A stretch of 22,695 nucleotides of DNA, from positions 1 through 22,695 of the forward strand of contig CAZUAH010000200.1 in the NCBI GenBank assembly GCA_964617665.1, written 5' to 3'. Positions 1 to 8,482 of this stretch are shown in pieces. The stretch's first letter is position 1; each line of letters opens with the position of its first letter. The stretch comes from JADHUC01 sp964617665. GTDB lineage: Bacteria > Planctomycetota > Planctomycetia > Pirellulales > Pirellulaceae. The position numbers and the translations under genes are program-made. The notes beneath the pieces were generated by a model. The model was not told the DNA's origin. It saw only the letters and a list, made by a program, of their open reading frames with translations, and made no database searches.

Positions 1-2
1 CG

Positions 3-869
3 CCAAACGAGATCCTCGTGGCTTGGCCGTATTCCCGCGAATACCTGGATACCGTGATTCCCAAGGGAGCAATCGTACGGCGGTTACGTCCCGGCGATTA
101 CGCGGTGCTGGGGAAGGGGAAACTTGCCGCGTTCGATCCGATTCGAGAACGATCACCAGAACATCTGGAGATGATCCACACAGTCTGGCCGCGAAACGAG
201 AAGGGCCGTGGAACGGTGTTCAAACTGACATTGGCGGAGCCTTTGTCGGTCGAGCCGGGCGATTTCCTCGATACTCCTGCCAGTAACGCTCCCGGATTTG
301 TGATCCGCGACTGCCTGTTCGAGGACCATCGTGCTCGTGGCCTGCGGATTATGGCATCCGATGGCGTTATCGAACGAAACACATTCCGCCGATTGAAGAT
401 GAGTGCCGTCACAATCGGCGCGGAGTACGAGTTCTGGCGCGAGGCAGGCTGGGTCGAGGACGTGACGATCAGCAATAACACGATCGAGGACGTCGGGCGC
501 GACGGGGCGATCCACAGCAGCGGGGCGTACGTCCTGGGCGCGATCAGCGTTTTCGCCCGCACGGACGGGCGATCACAACTCCCGCTATGGCCTGGCAACC
601 GTGGCATCGTAATCCAAGACAACACGATTCGCGATTGTCCCGCAGCCGGCATCTTCGCGGCGGCGGCCAAGGACGTGCAGATCCGTGGCAATCGGCTGGA
701 GAACTGTTTCTACCGACCTGGCGAGTCAGCCGGTAAGGCGCGAGGGCTCGACGTTCGCGGTCCAATCGACGCGCGACACGCACAAGACGTCGTTGTCGAA
801 CGCAACGAGATCATCAAGACTGACGAATCGCCGGTAGTCGTGCCATCGGTCGACCGCCGGGTAGAATGA
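3..869 (+). CDS. Right-handed parallel beta-helix protein, 3' part only
   Basis: The frame is open from the first bases of the window, so the true start lies upstream; the GTG at 18 is only an internal codon. About 288 codons remain, ending in TGA at 867-869. The protein shows repeated turns of the beta-helix type, with Asn-rich rungs such as NNTIEDVGRDGAI, VIQDNTIRDCPAAGIF, VQIRGNRLENCF and VVVERNEIIK, spaced by about 20-30 residues. Such folds are common in secreted polysaccharide lyases, glycoside hydrolases and carbohydrate-binding proteins of planctomycetes. No catalytic residues can be assigned from this fragment. It lies 152 bp upstream of two sulfatase genes on the same strand, which fits a role in glycan degradation, but that is inference. 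The fold call is fairly secure; the exact enzyme class is not. Confidence 0.75.
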   Translation, partial: PNEILVAWPYSREYLDTVIPKGAIVRRLRPGDYAVLGKGKLAAFDPIRERSPEHLEMIHTVWPRNEKGRGTVFKLTLAEPLSVEPGDFLDTPASNAPGFVIRDCLFEDHRARGLRIMASDGVIERNTFRRLKMSAVTIGAEYEFWREAGWVEDVTISNNTIEDVGRDGAIHSSGAYVLGAISVFARTDGRSQLPLWPGNRGIVIQDNTIRDCPAAGIFAAAAKDVQIRGNRLENCFYRPGESAGKARGLDVRGPIDARHAQDVVVERNEIIKTDESPVVVPSVDRRVE

Positions 870-902
870 TGCGATAAGACAAGCGGCAGCTGAGAATCTA
901 CC

Positions 903-960
903 GTAGTGGGATTCGCCAGAACCCCCACAGGACGAATGGAATTCTGGCGAATTCCACTAC
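903..960. repeat. Imperfect inverted repeat, 19-nt arms
   Basis: The arms are 903-921 (GTAGTGGGATTCGCCAGAA) and 942-960, complementary at 18 of 19 positions around a 20-nt loop. It lies in the gap between the beta-helix gene and the first sulfatase gene. The right arm contains GAATTC TGGC GAATTC, a smaller nested dyad. There is no T-run after the stem, so a classical intrinsic terminator is unlikely. It resembles a dispersed extragenic palindrome; I cannot verify copy number from this window. Confidence 0.7.
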
Positions 961-1021
961 TGCGGGTAAGAACCAAACTGCCGCTCGCCTAAGACCTTCC
1001 ACAAGCCAAAGGACCTTCAAC

Positions 1022-2377
1022 ATGATTCGCGCGCTGCTACTTGTCACCGTGGCTCTGACGCTGGCTCAACCTTCGCTCGCTGCCGAAACCGCCCAACCCA
1101 ACATCGTCCTCATCTTCGTCGACGATATGGGATACGGCGATCTGGGCTGCTACGGCAACCAACTCAACAACACGCCAAATATCGACCGCCTCGCCGCCGA
1201 GGGGCAGCGGTGGACGAGCTTCTACTCCTCTGGTGCCACTTGCGTGCCGAGTCGGCGCGGGCTGATGACCGGCCGCCATCCTGTGCTCATGGGCAAAGCC
1301 AATCTCGTCGATGCTCGTGACAAACTCATGGCAGCGATGTTCAAGAAGCACGGTTATCGGACCGCGATCCTGGGCAAGTGGCACTTGGCCGGCTACCCGA
1401 AGGACTTCACCACGGCCCCGATTCACCCGTTGGAGTGCGGCTTCGACTACCACTACGGCACACCTGGCAGCAATGACGTCCCTGCGCCCCAGGGCAAGGT
1501 TCAAAATCGCGAGCTGTTCGACAACTGCGACAAGTTCACATTCCAAGTGCCCCTGATTCGAGGTCGCGAGGTCGTCGAGTACCCTGCCAACCAGGAACTC
1601 TTTACCTCGCGTTACACCGAGCAGGCCGTCAACTGGATCAGGCAGAGCAGGGATGAGCCGTTCTTTTTGTACCTCGCCCACAACATGCCGCATGCGCCGG
1701 TTTTCGCCTCTGAGAAGTTTCAGAGCAAGAGCAAAGGCGGGCGCTACGGTGACGTGATCGAGGAGATCGACTGGTCGGTCGGACGGGTGATGCAGGCGAT
1801 CAAGGACACGGGGCTCGACGAGCGCACACTCGTCGTCTTCACCAGCGACAACGGGCCTTGGTCCATGTTCGGACCGCATGGCGGTACAGCCGTTCCTCTG
1901 CGAGGTGAAAAAGGCACGTGCTGGGAAGGTGGCTACCGCGTACCTGGTATATTCCGCTGGCCCGGCAGAATCAAGCCCGGCGTCGTCGGGGGGCTTGCGG
2001 CCAACCTTGATCTCTACGCCACATTTTCAAAGCTCGCCAGTGGCTCCGGGCCATCGGAGGATACAACCGAACAGCGGGGATACATCTCGATGGACTTGAC
2101 CGGCACGCTTTTGCGCAACGAACCCAGTCCGCGAAAACAGTGGATTTACAGCAGTGGTGCGATCGCGTTTCGATCGGGACGATACAAGATTCACCTTAGC
2201 ACGAAGGAACGCTCGTCTAATCCAGACACGCGCAAACGCGAGCCTATTGCCCGACATGATCCGCCGCTGCTGTTCGATCTGTCGAAGGACATCAGCGAAC
2301 AGCACAACATTTCGTCCGACCACCCAGAGATCGTGGAGCAACTGATGAAAGAGATGGCAGCGTTCCGCGGAGAATAA
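1022..2377 (+). CDS. Exported formylglycine-dependent sulfatase
   Basis: 451 aa. A signal peptide covers about residues 1-21 (MIRALLLVTVALTLA then PSLAAE). The metal-binding N-terminal motif is NIVLIFVDDMGYGDLGCYG, with D34-D35. The modification motif is CVPSR, with C74 predicted to become formylglycine through an anaerobic or FGE-type maturase. LGKWHLAG supplies K119 and H121 of the sulfate pocket. PHAP and TSDNGPW supply further His and metal-binding Asp-Asn residues. The set matches the type I sulfatase family (Sulfatase, PF00884) and all expected catalytic residues are visible. It would remove sulfate esters from a glycan in the periplasm or outside the cell; the substrate cannot be read from sequence. 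It is followed after 8 nt by a second sulfatase, so the two are almost certainly cotranscribed. Confidence 0.93.
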   Translation: MIRALLLVTVALTLAQPSLAAETAQPNIVLIFVDDMGYGDLGCYGNQLNNTPNIDRLAAEGQRWTSFYSSGATCVPSRRGLMTGRHPVLMGKANLVDARDKLMAAMFKKHGYRTAILGKWHLAGYPKDFTTAPIHPLECGFDYHYGTPGSNDVPAPQGKVQNRELFDNCDKFTFQVPLIRGREVVEYPANQELFTSRYTEQAVNWIRQSRDEPFFLYLAHNMPHAPVFASEKFQSKSKGGRYGDVIEEIDWSVGRVMQAIKDTGLDERTLVVFTSDNGPWSMFGPHGGTAVPLRGEKGTCWEGGYRVPGIFRWPGRIKPGVVGGLAANLDLYATFSKLASGSGPSEDTTEQRGYISMDLTGTLLRNEPSPRKQWIYSSGAIAFRSGRYKIHLSTKERSSNPDTRKREPIARHDPPLLFDLSKDISEQHNISSDHPEIVEQLMKEMAAFRGE

Positions 2378-2385
2378 GGTTAAGA

Positions 2386-3975
2386 ATGATGAACAGACTT
2401 CTTTTGATGGCTCTATTGATCCTCGCGATACCGCTGCCTTCAGTGGCCGCCGAACAAGCACTCGGCCGCCGCCCCAACATCATCCTTGTGATGGCGGATG
2501 ACCTTGGTTGGTCTGACATCGGCTGCTACGGCGGCGAGATCGAGACGCCGCACATTGACTCGCTGGCCAGAGATGGATTGCGGTTCACGCAGTTCTACAA
2601 CAATGCGATCTGCGGACCTACGCGTGCTTCGCTTCTGACGGGACTCTATTGCCAGCAAGTTGGCCATCGGGGTGATCGCTGGAACGAACCAAAGGACTTC
2701 AACAAGTGCGTCACCATTGGCGAAGTGCTTCAACAAGCTGGCTACCAGACGAAGATGGTTGGCAAATGGCAGGGTCGGGATTCAGCGTTGGACCGCGGCT
2801 TTGACCGGTCCTTCGGCCCGATGTGCCAGGCCAAAATCAGCTACTTTCACGAAGTCCAAGGCAATCCGTACCACGTCGATCGTGAACGTGTGGAGTTGCC
2901 CAAGGACTTCTACCTGACGGATGCGTTGAATGACTACGCGCTGCGTTTTCTGAAAGAGAGTGTCGCCACCAGGGAGCCGTTCTTCCTGTACGTTGCCCAC
3001 ATCGCACCGCACTGGCCACTGCATGCGCATGAAGCCGACGTAGCCCCGCACCGAAACCGGTATCTCAAGTCTGGGTGGGATGAGGTCCGATTCACGCGGC
3101 TGGCGAGACAGCGTGAGTCAGGATTGGTGCCGCCGGAATGGAAGCTCGCTCTGCGACCGGCAGGCGTGCGAGACTGGAAAGCCGACAAACACAAAAGCTG
3201 GCAGGCAGAACGCATGGCTGTATATGCCGCGCAGGTTGCCGCGATTGACCGCGGCCTCGGCCAACTGCTTCAGGCACTCAAGGACGCGGGCGAGGAAGAA
3301 AACACCCTCGTGATGTTTCTGTCGGACAATGGCGCGGCACCGGACGGCGGTCTTGTTCCCAGCAGAAGCGGATTTGGCTTCGGACCAAACTCCCGGAACG
3401 AAAAATGGAGAATGGACGGCATCGTGATCCGTCCTGGCAGCGGTCCTGACAATCCACCAGGACCCCACGACACGTTTGCCGCGTACGGACTCGCTTGGGC
3501 CAATGCGAGCAACACACCGCTTCGTGGAACGAAACTGGGTGCCTACGAAGGCGGCATCCGCACACCGCTGGTCGTTCGGTGGCCGGCAGTGATTCGCGAC
3601 GGCGGCTCAATCACGAATCAGCCAGGGCACGTAATCGACTTCATGGCGACTTGCCTGAATGTGGCCGGTGTCGAATACCCGCGTGAGTTCCACGGTCGCA
3701 AACCGTTGCCTTTGGAGGGCAAGAGCCTTCTGCCAATCTTTCGCGGAGAAGAACGCGAGGCACACGAGCAGCTATGCTGGAGCGTGCCGCGGCATCATGC
3801 GATACGCATGGGGAAGTGGAAGGCGGTCAGACCACGCAAAGGCGGACAATGGCAATTATTCGACCTCGACGCGGATGGAACGGAGACGCTGGACCTCGCA
3901 GATCGTGAACCTGAAGTGTTGAAGCGAATGTCGAGCCGATTTGAAACATGGCGCGAACGCGTGGGAGCGGAATGA
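2386..3975 (+). CDS. Exported sulfatase with CGPTR motif
   Basis: 529 aa. The N-terminus is a signal peptide (about 1-22) followed by NIILVMADDLGWSDIGCYGG. The formylglycine motif is CGPTR at C76, the Thr variant also found in Pseudomonas AtsA (CSPTR). SDNG and a typical TPLRG.K...EGGIRTPLVVRWP segment follow, then the C-terminal small domain. Odd point: the usual GKWHLG motif reads GKWQG here (K127, Q129), so the histidine that contacts the formylglycine hydroxyl is replaced by Gln. ATG at 2386 is followed at once by ATG at 2389; either could be the start. The gene is 8 nt after the previous sulfatase, and its TGA at 3973-3975 overlaps the ATG at 3972 of the next reading frame, which points to translational coupling. 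Sulfatase identity is secure; activity is less so. Confidence 0.92.
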   Translation: MMNRLLLMALLILAIPLPSVAAEQALGRRPNIILVMADDLGWSDIGCYGGEIETPHIDSLARDGLRFTQFYNNAICGPTRASLLTGLYCQQVGHRGDRWNEPKDFNKCVTIGEVLQQAGYQTKMVGKWQGRDSALDRGFDRSFGPMCQAKISYFHEVQGNPYHVDRERVELPKDFYLTDALNDYALRFLKESVATREPFFLYVAHIAPHWPLHAHEADVAPHRNRYLKSGWDEVRFTRLARQRESGLVPPEWKLALRPAGVRDWKADKHKSWQAERMAVYAAQVAAIDRGLGQLLQALKDAGEEENTLVMFLSDNGAAPDGGLVPSRSGFGFGPNSRNEKWRMDGIVIRPGSGPDNPPGPHDTFAAYGLAWANASNTPLRGTKLGAYEGGIRTPLVVRWPAVIRDGGSITNQPGHVIDFMATCLNVAGVEYPREFHGRKPLPLEGKSLLPIFRGEEREAHEQLCWSVPRHHAIRMGKWKAVRPRKGGQWQLFDLDADGTETLDLADREPEVLKRMSSRFETWRERVGAE

Positions 3976-5176
3976 TGAAGCAAGGCCGAACGACCATGAA
4001 ACACGCTCGCTGCCTTCTCATCGCCAACATCCTGGCTGCCGAGGTGTACTGCCCGAGTGCGCGAGCCGTGCTAGACGAGTTCCGGATCCAGGATGAAACC
4101 GTCGCCAACAGGCTGGAGGGCCAGACGGCGGCGCCGCCGAGCGCCAGTGTTGATGATCGGCTCATGATGCAGGGCGAAGACGTCTGTCGGCACTTTTTGG
4201 ACTTCACGGCGGACTCGCAGATGGGCGGGGGTTGGGAGGGTATCTACACGTGGCCGAGCCTGATGCCCGACGAAAGCCCGGGCTCTTATGCCGCTGTGGC
4301 CGAAGATGAATACACGATGCGTCACATTACTCCGTCGTTCCTACGGGCCTACGACGTGCTGGGCGATGACCGATATCTGCGGGTCGCCGAGAACTGCGGC
4401 CAAATGCTCGTCAAGAACCAAGACAAGAACGGGGCGTGGTGTCAGGGGTAAAGTATGGAGACGATGGGAAGCCAGCTTGGGCTCGCGACTTCGAGCCGCC
4501 GGCTACATGTGTGACTTCGATCGGGAACGCTGCCGAGGCATTGCTCCTCATGTATGATCTGACGGGCGAAGACAAGTACCTGGCGCCGCTCCGCCGCTGT
4601 GTGCAGTGGGGCCTTGATATGCAGGAACAATATCGGGCGTACCTTTACTATGACCCCGAAACCGGCGAGCCGTTGACAGCCAAAGGCTACAAGGTGTATC
4701 GGTTCGGCGATCCTGATTTCAAGGAAGCCCGACCGTACAAAACTTCGCGGGACTTGTTTGCCCGCCTACAGACCCGCATCAACGCCCGGTCCAACGGCCC
4801 GCTGATTCCGAGCCGGCGGGGATTGACGCCCCGCGCGGAGTTCGAGAGGTGTCCGATGACCATTGAGAGCGTCGCCTCTTCGCTGGAGGCCGTGGCGGCG
4901 GCAGCGCAGGCACCGATAACGAATCTGGCGGCGTTCCGGCGCGGTGATTTTCCCGCTGGCCGTATACTGGGCGAACACGTGCGTCATGGCCGCAACTTCT
5001 GGCCCGGCAAGGGCGCGCCCGATGTGCAGCGCGTACTCAACTACATCCAATGCGCCAGAGTCGTGTGTGGCGAAACGGATGCGACCGCTGTACCGGCCTA
5101 CGCAGAGGATTATTTCGGGTTTATCGACCCCAAGCGAGACTGGTACAAGACTCCTCTGCTGCGCGTGGGATCGTGA
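3972..5176 (+). pseudogene. Pectate-lyase-like (alpha/alpha toroid) protein, frameshifted
   Basis: Two adjacent frames together make one protein of about 400 aa. The first frame runs from ATG 3972 (ATGA overlap with the sulfatase stop; GGGAG at 3963-3967; further ATGs at 3975 and 3996) to TAA at 4449-4451. The second continues from the overlap to TGA at 5174-5176. They join if one extra G is supplied in the GGGG run at 4445-4448, giving ...NGAWCQG then VKYGDDGKPAWARDFEPP. Helical-repeat features (AYDVLGDDRYLRVAENCGQ, LMYDLTGEDKYLAPLRRCV) and DGKPAWARDFEPPA resemble planctomycete pectic acid lyases (PL10-like, PF09492), but I see no lyase catalytic signature I would stake on. The N-terminus looks like a signal peptide from residue 9 (MKHARCLLIANILAAEVYC). 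The break could be real or a homopolymer sequencing error. Confidence 0.6.
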
Positions 5177-5207
5177 TCGGTGTTACACTAACAATGAGAG
5201 AATCCCC

Positions 5208-6212
5208 ATGAAAGCCCCTTTCAGTTCCATAGGCCTGCTATTCCTGCTCTTTGTTGGCGTCAGCGGTCCGCTGTTCGATAAGACCGCAGTCGCCCAGCCT
5301 TCGCAAGAAGGAGAATCGACTCTTGTCAAGAAGACGATCACTTACAAAGTTGTTGGCGATGTCGAGATCAGAGCGGACGTTTACCAGCCCAACGATTTGC
5401 CTGAGCGGCCGGTCGTTGCCTGGTTTCACGGGGGCGCGCTCATGATGGGCCACCGCCGTGCCGTCCCCAAGCAATTTCTCGAGCTGGGCGAAAAAGAAGG
5501 CTTTGTGGTGGTGTCCTTCGATTATCGCCTCATACCCGAAGCGAAACTTCCAGACGTCATTGAAGACCTGAAGGACGCCCTGAACTGGATTCGAACGTCG
5601 GGGCCGAAGCTCTTCAATGCCGATCCCCGCAAGCTTGTTGTGGGTGGTGGCTCGGCTGGTGGTTACCTCGCCTTGATGAGCGGTTTCGCCATCGATCCGC
5701 CACCATCGGCCATCATCTCGTTCTGGGGGTTCGGCGACGTGGATGGGAAGTGGACTACGACACCCAACGAAGCTTTTCTCAAGAGCCCGTTGATTTCAGA
5801 TGAAGACGCCTGGGCCTTGGTCGGCGACAAAGTGCTCACCAATGTCGACAAGGATAACGGTCCGGGGCGATGGAAGTTTTTCATCTATTTGAAGCAGCAA
5901 GGTTCTTGGGCCAAAGTGGCCACCGGCTACGACCCGGAGACCGATCGTGACAAATTCACGCCATTCTGCCCCATCAGAAATATTTCTGCGAATTATCCTC
6001 CGACATTGCTCGTTCACGGCACTGCTGACACAGACGTCCCGTACGAAAAATCTGTCGAAATGGCACGTGAGTTGGAGCGTCTGGGCAGACCGCATCGCCT
6101 GATTACGCTCGAAGATGGCCGACACGGCGGCTGGGGAGGCGATCCGAAACTGGTCGTGCAGGCCATCGAAGAATCGATGGAATTCATCCGTACGCATCTG
6201 TCCCAGCCGTGA
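5208..6212 (+). CDS. Secreted alpha/beta hydrolase (esterase, HSL/BD-FAE-like)
   Basis: 334 aa from ATG 5208. The frame is open well upstream, but 5208 is preferred because it follows a purine-rich GAGAG and begins a signal peptide (about 1-30, ending TAVAQ), whereas the upstream part overlaps the previous gene. Motifs: the oxyanion-hole HGG at 74-76 (AWFHGGALMMG), nucleophile elbow GGGSAGGY with Ser149, HGTADTDVP with Asp274 as probable acid, and the DGRHGGW segment with His306. This is the layout of alpha/beta hydrolase_3 and BD-FAE-type carbohydrate esterases. Following sulfatases and a lyase-like gene, a role in removing acyl groups from a sulfated or pectic glycan is plausible, but the substrate is inference. 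It is 31 nt after the frameshifted gene and probably in the same transcript. Confidence 0.88.
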   Translation: MKAPFSSIGLLFLLFVGVSGPLFDKTAVAQPSQEGESTLVKKTITYKVVGDVEIRADVYQPNDLPERPVVAWFHGGALMMGHRRAVPKQFLELGEKEGFVVVSFDYRLIPEAKLPDVIEDLKDALNWIRTSGPKLFNADPRKLVVGGGSAGGYLALMSGFAIDPPPSAIISFWGFGDVDGKWTTTPNEAFLKSPLISDEDAWALVGDKVLTNVDKDNGPGRWKFFIYLKQQGSWAKVATGYDPETDRDKFTPFCPIRNISANYPPTLLVHGTADTDVPYEKSVEMARELERLGRPHRLITLEDGRHGGWGGDPKLVVQAIEESMEFIRTHLSQP

Positions 6213-6215
6213 GGT

Positions 6216-6236
6216 GTGCAAAACGCTGCTTTGCAC
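6216..6236 (+). terminator. Stem-loop after the esterase gene (weak terminator candidate)
   Basis: GTGCAAA (6216-6222) pairs with TTTGCAC (6230-6236) around a 7-nt loop, 4 nt after the stop codon of the hydrolase gene. The position suits a terminator, but no T-run follows and the stem has little GC, so it could equally be an mRNA-end stabilising hairpin or chance. Confidence 0.3.
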
Positions 6237-6302
6237 ATCGATTACGCGATCGAACGCTAGACTCAGGTTTGTCACGGGGATTCAAATCCCCATCACCAAA
6301 TC

Positions 6303-6698
6303 GGACAGCGCCACTTAGGTGCCTGCTAGCACGGCCAATGTCCATGATAGCCTTGATTTGTGGCGTGGACGCCGTTCTGCCCCGAAGGGGCCAAAACATA
6401 TCAGCCCAGGGCAAAGGCAATGCGAGCTTAAGCGAGTGTTGCCGTCGCCCTGGGTATCGATTTCGTTGATTTCAAAGCCCTGAAGGGGCGACACGAATGA
6501 TCCGAATTCGTTGTGGCGCCCTTGCAGGGCTCGGGTGTTTTTCAACCCCTGACCCAGGGCGGCGCTTCGTCGCCAGGGCGACTTCACTCTGCCCTGGGCT
6601 GATATGTGGCTGCCCTTTCAGGGCGAAGACCAAGATCGCCACAACTCGGTTCATCGAAGTGGTTTACGATTTAATGTCGCAGCTAAGTGGCGCTGTCC
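6303..6698. mobile_element. 396-bp MITE-like long palindromic element
   Basis: The ends are perfect 16-bp inverted repeats: GGACAGCGCCACTTAG at 6303-6318 and its complement at 6683-6698. Inside, a second perfect 17-nt pair (ACATATCAGCCCAGGGC at 6396-6412, complement at 6591-6607) has the same centre, near 6501. A third imperfect pair around the centre contains GGGGCGACACGAAT and ATTCGTTGTGGCGCCC. The whole element is therefore one long imperfect palindrome of two inverted units of about 120 bp (roughly 6377-6498 and 6506-6630) inside terminal repeats. It encodes no convincing protein; the short frames through it are by-products of the GCCCAGGGC-type repeats. No clear target-site duplication is visible. 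It separates two hydrolase genes. Best guess: a non-autonomous transposon or dispersed hairpin family. Confidence 0.75.
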
Positions 6699-6866
6699 AA
6701 CTAATCAGCGGCGAGAAAAATGATCGAGTGTTGAAACAATTCTGGCAGGTTCGTCAGTCACACTCTACAATCCAGCACAGTTGCGAGTACTTGTTGTTTG
6801 ACGACACTTTGCCGGGGGTTTCAATGGCCGGAGCTATCATTCACCCGCTTACCGGAGCGATACGAC

Positions 6867-7544
6867 ATGATGAAACGAATACAACTTGGTGCATTTGCTC
6901 TGTTTGTGTTCGGAACGATCGGCTGGATTGGCCGCGAGCGGGCGGATTGCCAAGAGCGGCTTCCAAAGAGCCCGATCGCCAAAGGTGAAATCGTTCTCTA
7001 CGGGCATTCGCTTTTCACGCAGTGGAGAACGGCCAAAGAAGATCTCGACCCGCTGCCCGTGCACAATTTGGCCTTCGGTGGCTCCAGGACGAGCCGTTTG
7101 ACGGCGGAGTTCGACAAACTTGTGGCGCCACATAAGCCTCGATTGATCGTCTTGAACACCGGAGCCAATTTCTTGGGGTTCAACCGAAGAACGCCCCAGG
7201 AATTCCAAAAGGCGTTCGAAGAACTACTCGATAAGATTCACGAGGAATTGCCGGAGACAAGAATACTCTGGATGTCTATCACTCCCTGTCCAAGAGCCTG
7301 GGAAAGCATGCGCAAGAAACAACAGGAAGGTACACGATTGGCCAAGTTGGTTATCGAGCAACGCGAATACGTCGACTTCGTTGATATGGATTCGATCGCA
7401 GTAAATGATAACGGCGAGTTGATAAAGGAGATATTCAAGGCCGACGGAATCCACTACGTTCGAGCAGGTTACGAGGGCTACATCCGCGTCCTAAAACCCT
7501 CGATCGAGGTGGAATGGAGAAGATTGGCGGACACAAATCGTTGA
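6867..7544 (+). CDS. Exported GDSL/SGNH-family hydrolase
   Basis: 225 aa from ATG 6867, with GGAG at 6854-6857 upstream. An N-terminal hydrophobic stretch (LGAFALFVFGTIGWIG, about 7-22) suggests a signal peptide or anchor. SGNH blocks are visible in order: block I reads YGHSLFTQW, with Ser48 in GHS rather than GDS; block II FGGSRTSRL with Gly72; block III LNTGANFLG with Asn101; and block V ADGIHYV with Asp193 and His196. All four of the S, G, N and H residues are therefore present. Family members hydrolyse esters such as acetyl groups on carbohydrates; which one here is unknown. The gene stands alone between a palindromic element and a long gene-poor stretch, and may have its own promoter within 6699-6853. 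Confidence 0.82.
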   Translation: MMKRIQLGAFALFVFGTIGWIGRERADCQERLPKSPIAKGEIVLYGHSLFTQWRTAKEDLDPLPVHNLAFGGSRTSRLTAEFDKLVAPHKPRLIVLNTGANFLGFNRRTPQEFQKAFEELLDKIHEELPETRILWMSITPCPRAWESMRKKQQEGTRLAKLVIEQREYVDFVDMDSIAVNDNGELIKEIFKADGIHYVRAGYEGYIRVLKPSIEVEWRRLADTNR

Positions 7545-8482
7545 ATGCTCGGGGGCGCCATCCAGACACGTCAACTCTGTCCATATTTTTGGTGGAAGCG
7601 TACCGAAGTCCACCTGAAGCGTACCACGAAGCGTACCGGCTAATCCTGCGGCGCGTTTCCCCGTCTGCTTCTTTTGAGCGTCTCACCCCAGGATTCTGGC
7701 AGCCTCCCGCCTATCACCTTCCGCCCCCAGCCTCCGCCCGGGCAAGAGGTTGGCCCAACCCCGGCGCCCTTCAGGATTTCGGGGCTCATGGCATCAACGG
7801 TTCACCGTAGACGCGTCGGCGTGCGCCGCCGGCCCACTTGTCATCTTGCACTCTTTCAGGAACGGTCGTGAACGCTCGCTATACAGTGACGCTTGGATGC
7901 GTGGGTCGGATCAGTCAGTGGAGCGCAGTTACTGACCCCGGTCGGTTAGGCCCGCGACAGTCGTCAATGATCATCGGCCCATCGACAGCGTCGCCGCGTG
8001 AAACTCGGCGAGCAGCCGAACATAAAACATTGCAATGCTAGTCGATCTCCCCGTGTGACTCACCTTGGGTTCTTGCGCCGTCTTCGTCAACGTCGGAGAA
8101 TCTGGGCTACGTGCGGTTAGCAATTTACCTGAAAGTCAACCAAACATAATGACGATACCGAGACGATCCACCATCCACGGTCCTGGACGCGTACACTGCC
8201 CGGGGTGAAAGTGCATCGCTGGGAAGTTAGCTCCTGGCGACCAGCCACCGCCGGATGCGTTCGGCAATCTGCTCGCCGTTGCTTCGGGCACCTTGGCGGA
8301 GTGCTTCCCGTCGATGTGTACCTAACTACCTCGTCAGTGCCAGATCCGTTCTTTCTGAAGTTCTTGCTGGCCGCCACCGCTGGATAGCTTGATAGCTCTG
8401 CGGTAGCGAGGGATAATTCCTTAATCCGCGCTAGCTCGGCCGTAGCGAGAAATACTTTCGTTCGGCGTAAGAGGAGAACATC
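7545..8482. other. 938-bp region without a convincing gene
   Basis: No open frame here has convincing protein character or a good ribosome binding site. Small things seen: GAAGCGTACC three times within 43 bp (7595-7604, 7616-7625, 7628-7637), a possible decayed coding scrap on the minus strand at 8227-8325, and paired CTAGCTCGGCCGTAGCGAGA-like sequences at 8390-8450 just before the next gene. AGAGGAG just before 8483 is a strong ribosome binding site for that gene. Confidence 0.5.
7595..7637. repeat. Three direct copies of GAAGCGTACC
   Basis: Copies lie at 7595-7604, 7616-7625 and 7628-7637, with starts 21 and 12 bp apart. No gene begins immediately downstream, so an operator role is not supported by context. 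Short, irregular and few, so possibly chance or remains of slipped replication. Confidence 0.5.

Noticed and set aside
1037..1879. 280-residue open frame on the minus strand
   Set aside because: Antisense shadow of the first sulfatase.
4440..4455. Programmed -1 frameshift in the lyase-like gene
   Set aside because: A simple GGGG run without a slippery heptamer or an evident downstream structure; homopolymer loss or sequencing error is simpler.
4944..5207. Extended N-terminus of the alpha/beta hydrolase
   Set aside because: It overlaps the preceding gene in another frame, and a signal peptide begins at 5208.
6276..6291. GGGGAT TCAA ATCCCC resembles a tRNA T-arm
   Set aside because: An extra A separates the stem from TTCAAAT, so stem and loop lengths do not fit a T-arm, and no acceptor, D or anticodon arm can be drawn around it.
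6315..6654. Short open frames within the 396-bp palindrome on both strands
   Set aside because: They arise from repeats such as GCCCAGGGC in a palindromic element and have no ribosome binding sites.
7595..7637. Three GAAGCGTACC copies as a CRISPR or operator array
   Set aside because: Only 10 bp, uneven spacing and no cas gene or adjacent start site.
7514..7810. 98-residue open frame after the GDSL gene
   Set aside because: It overlaps the end of the GDSL gene, is rich in Pro and Arg without domain character and has no ribosome binding site.
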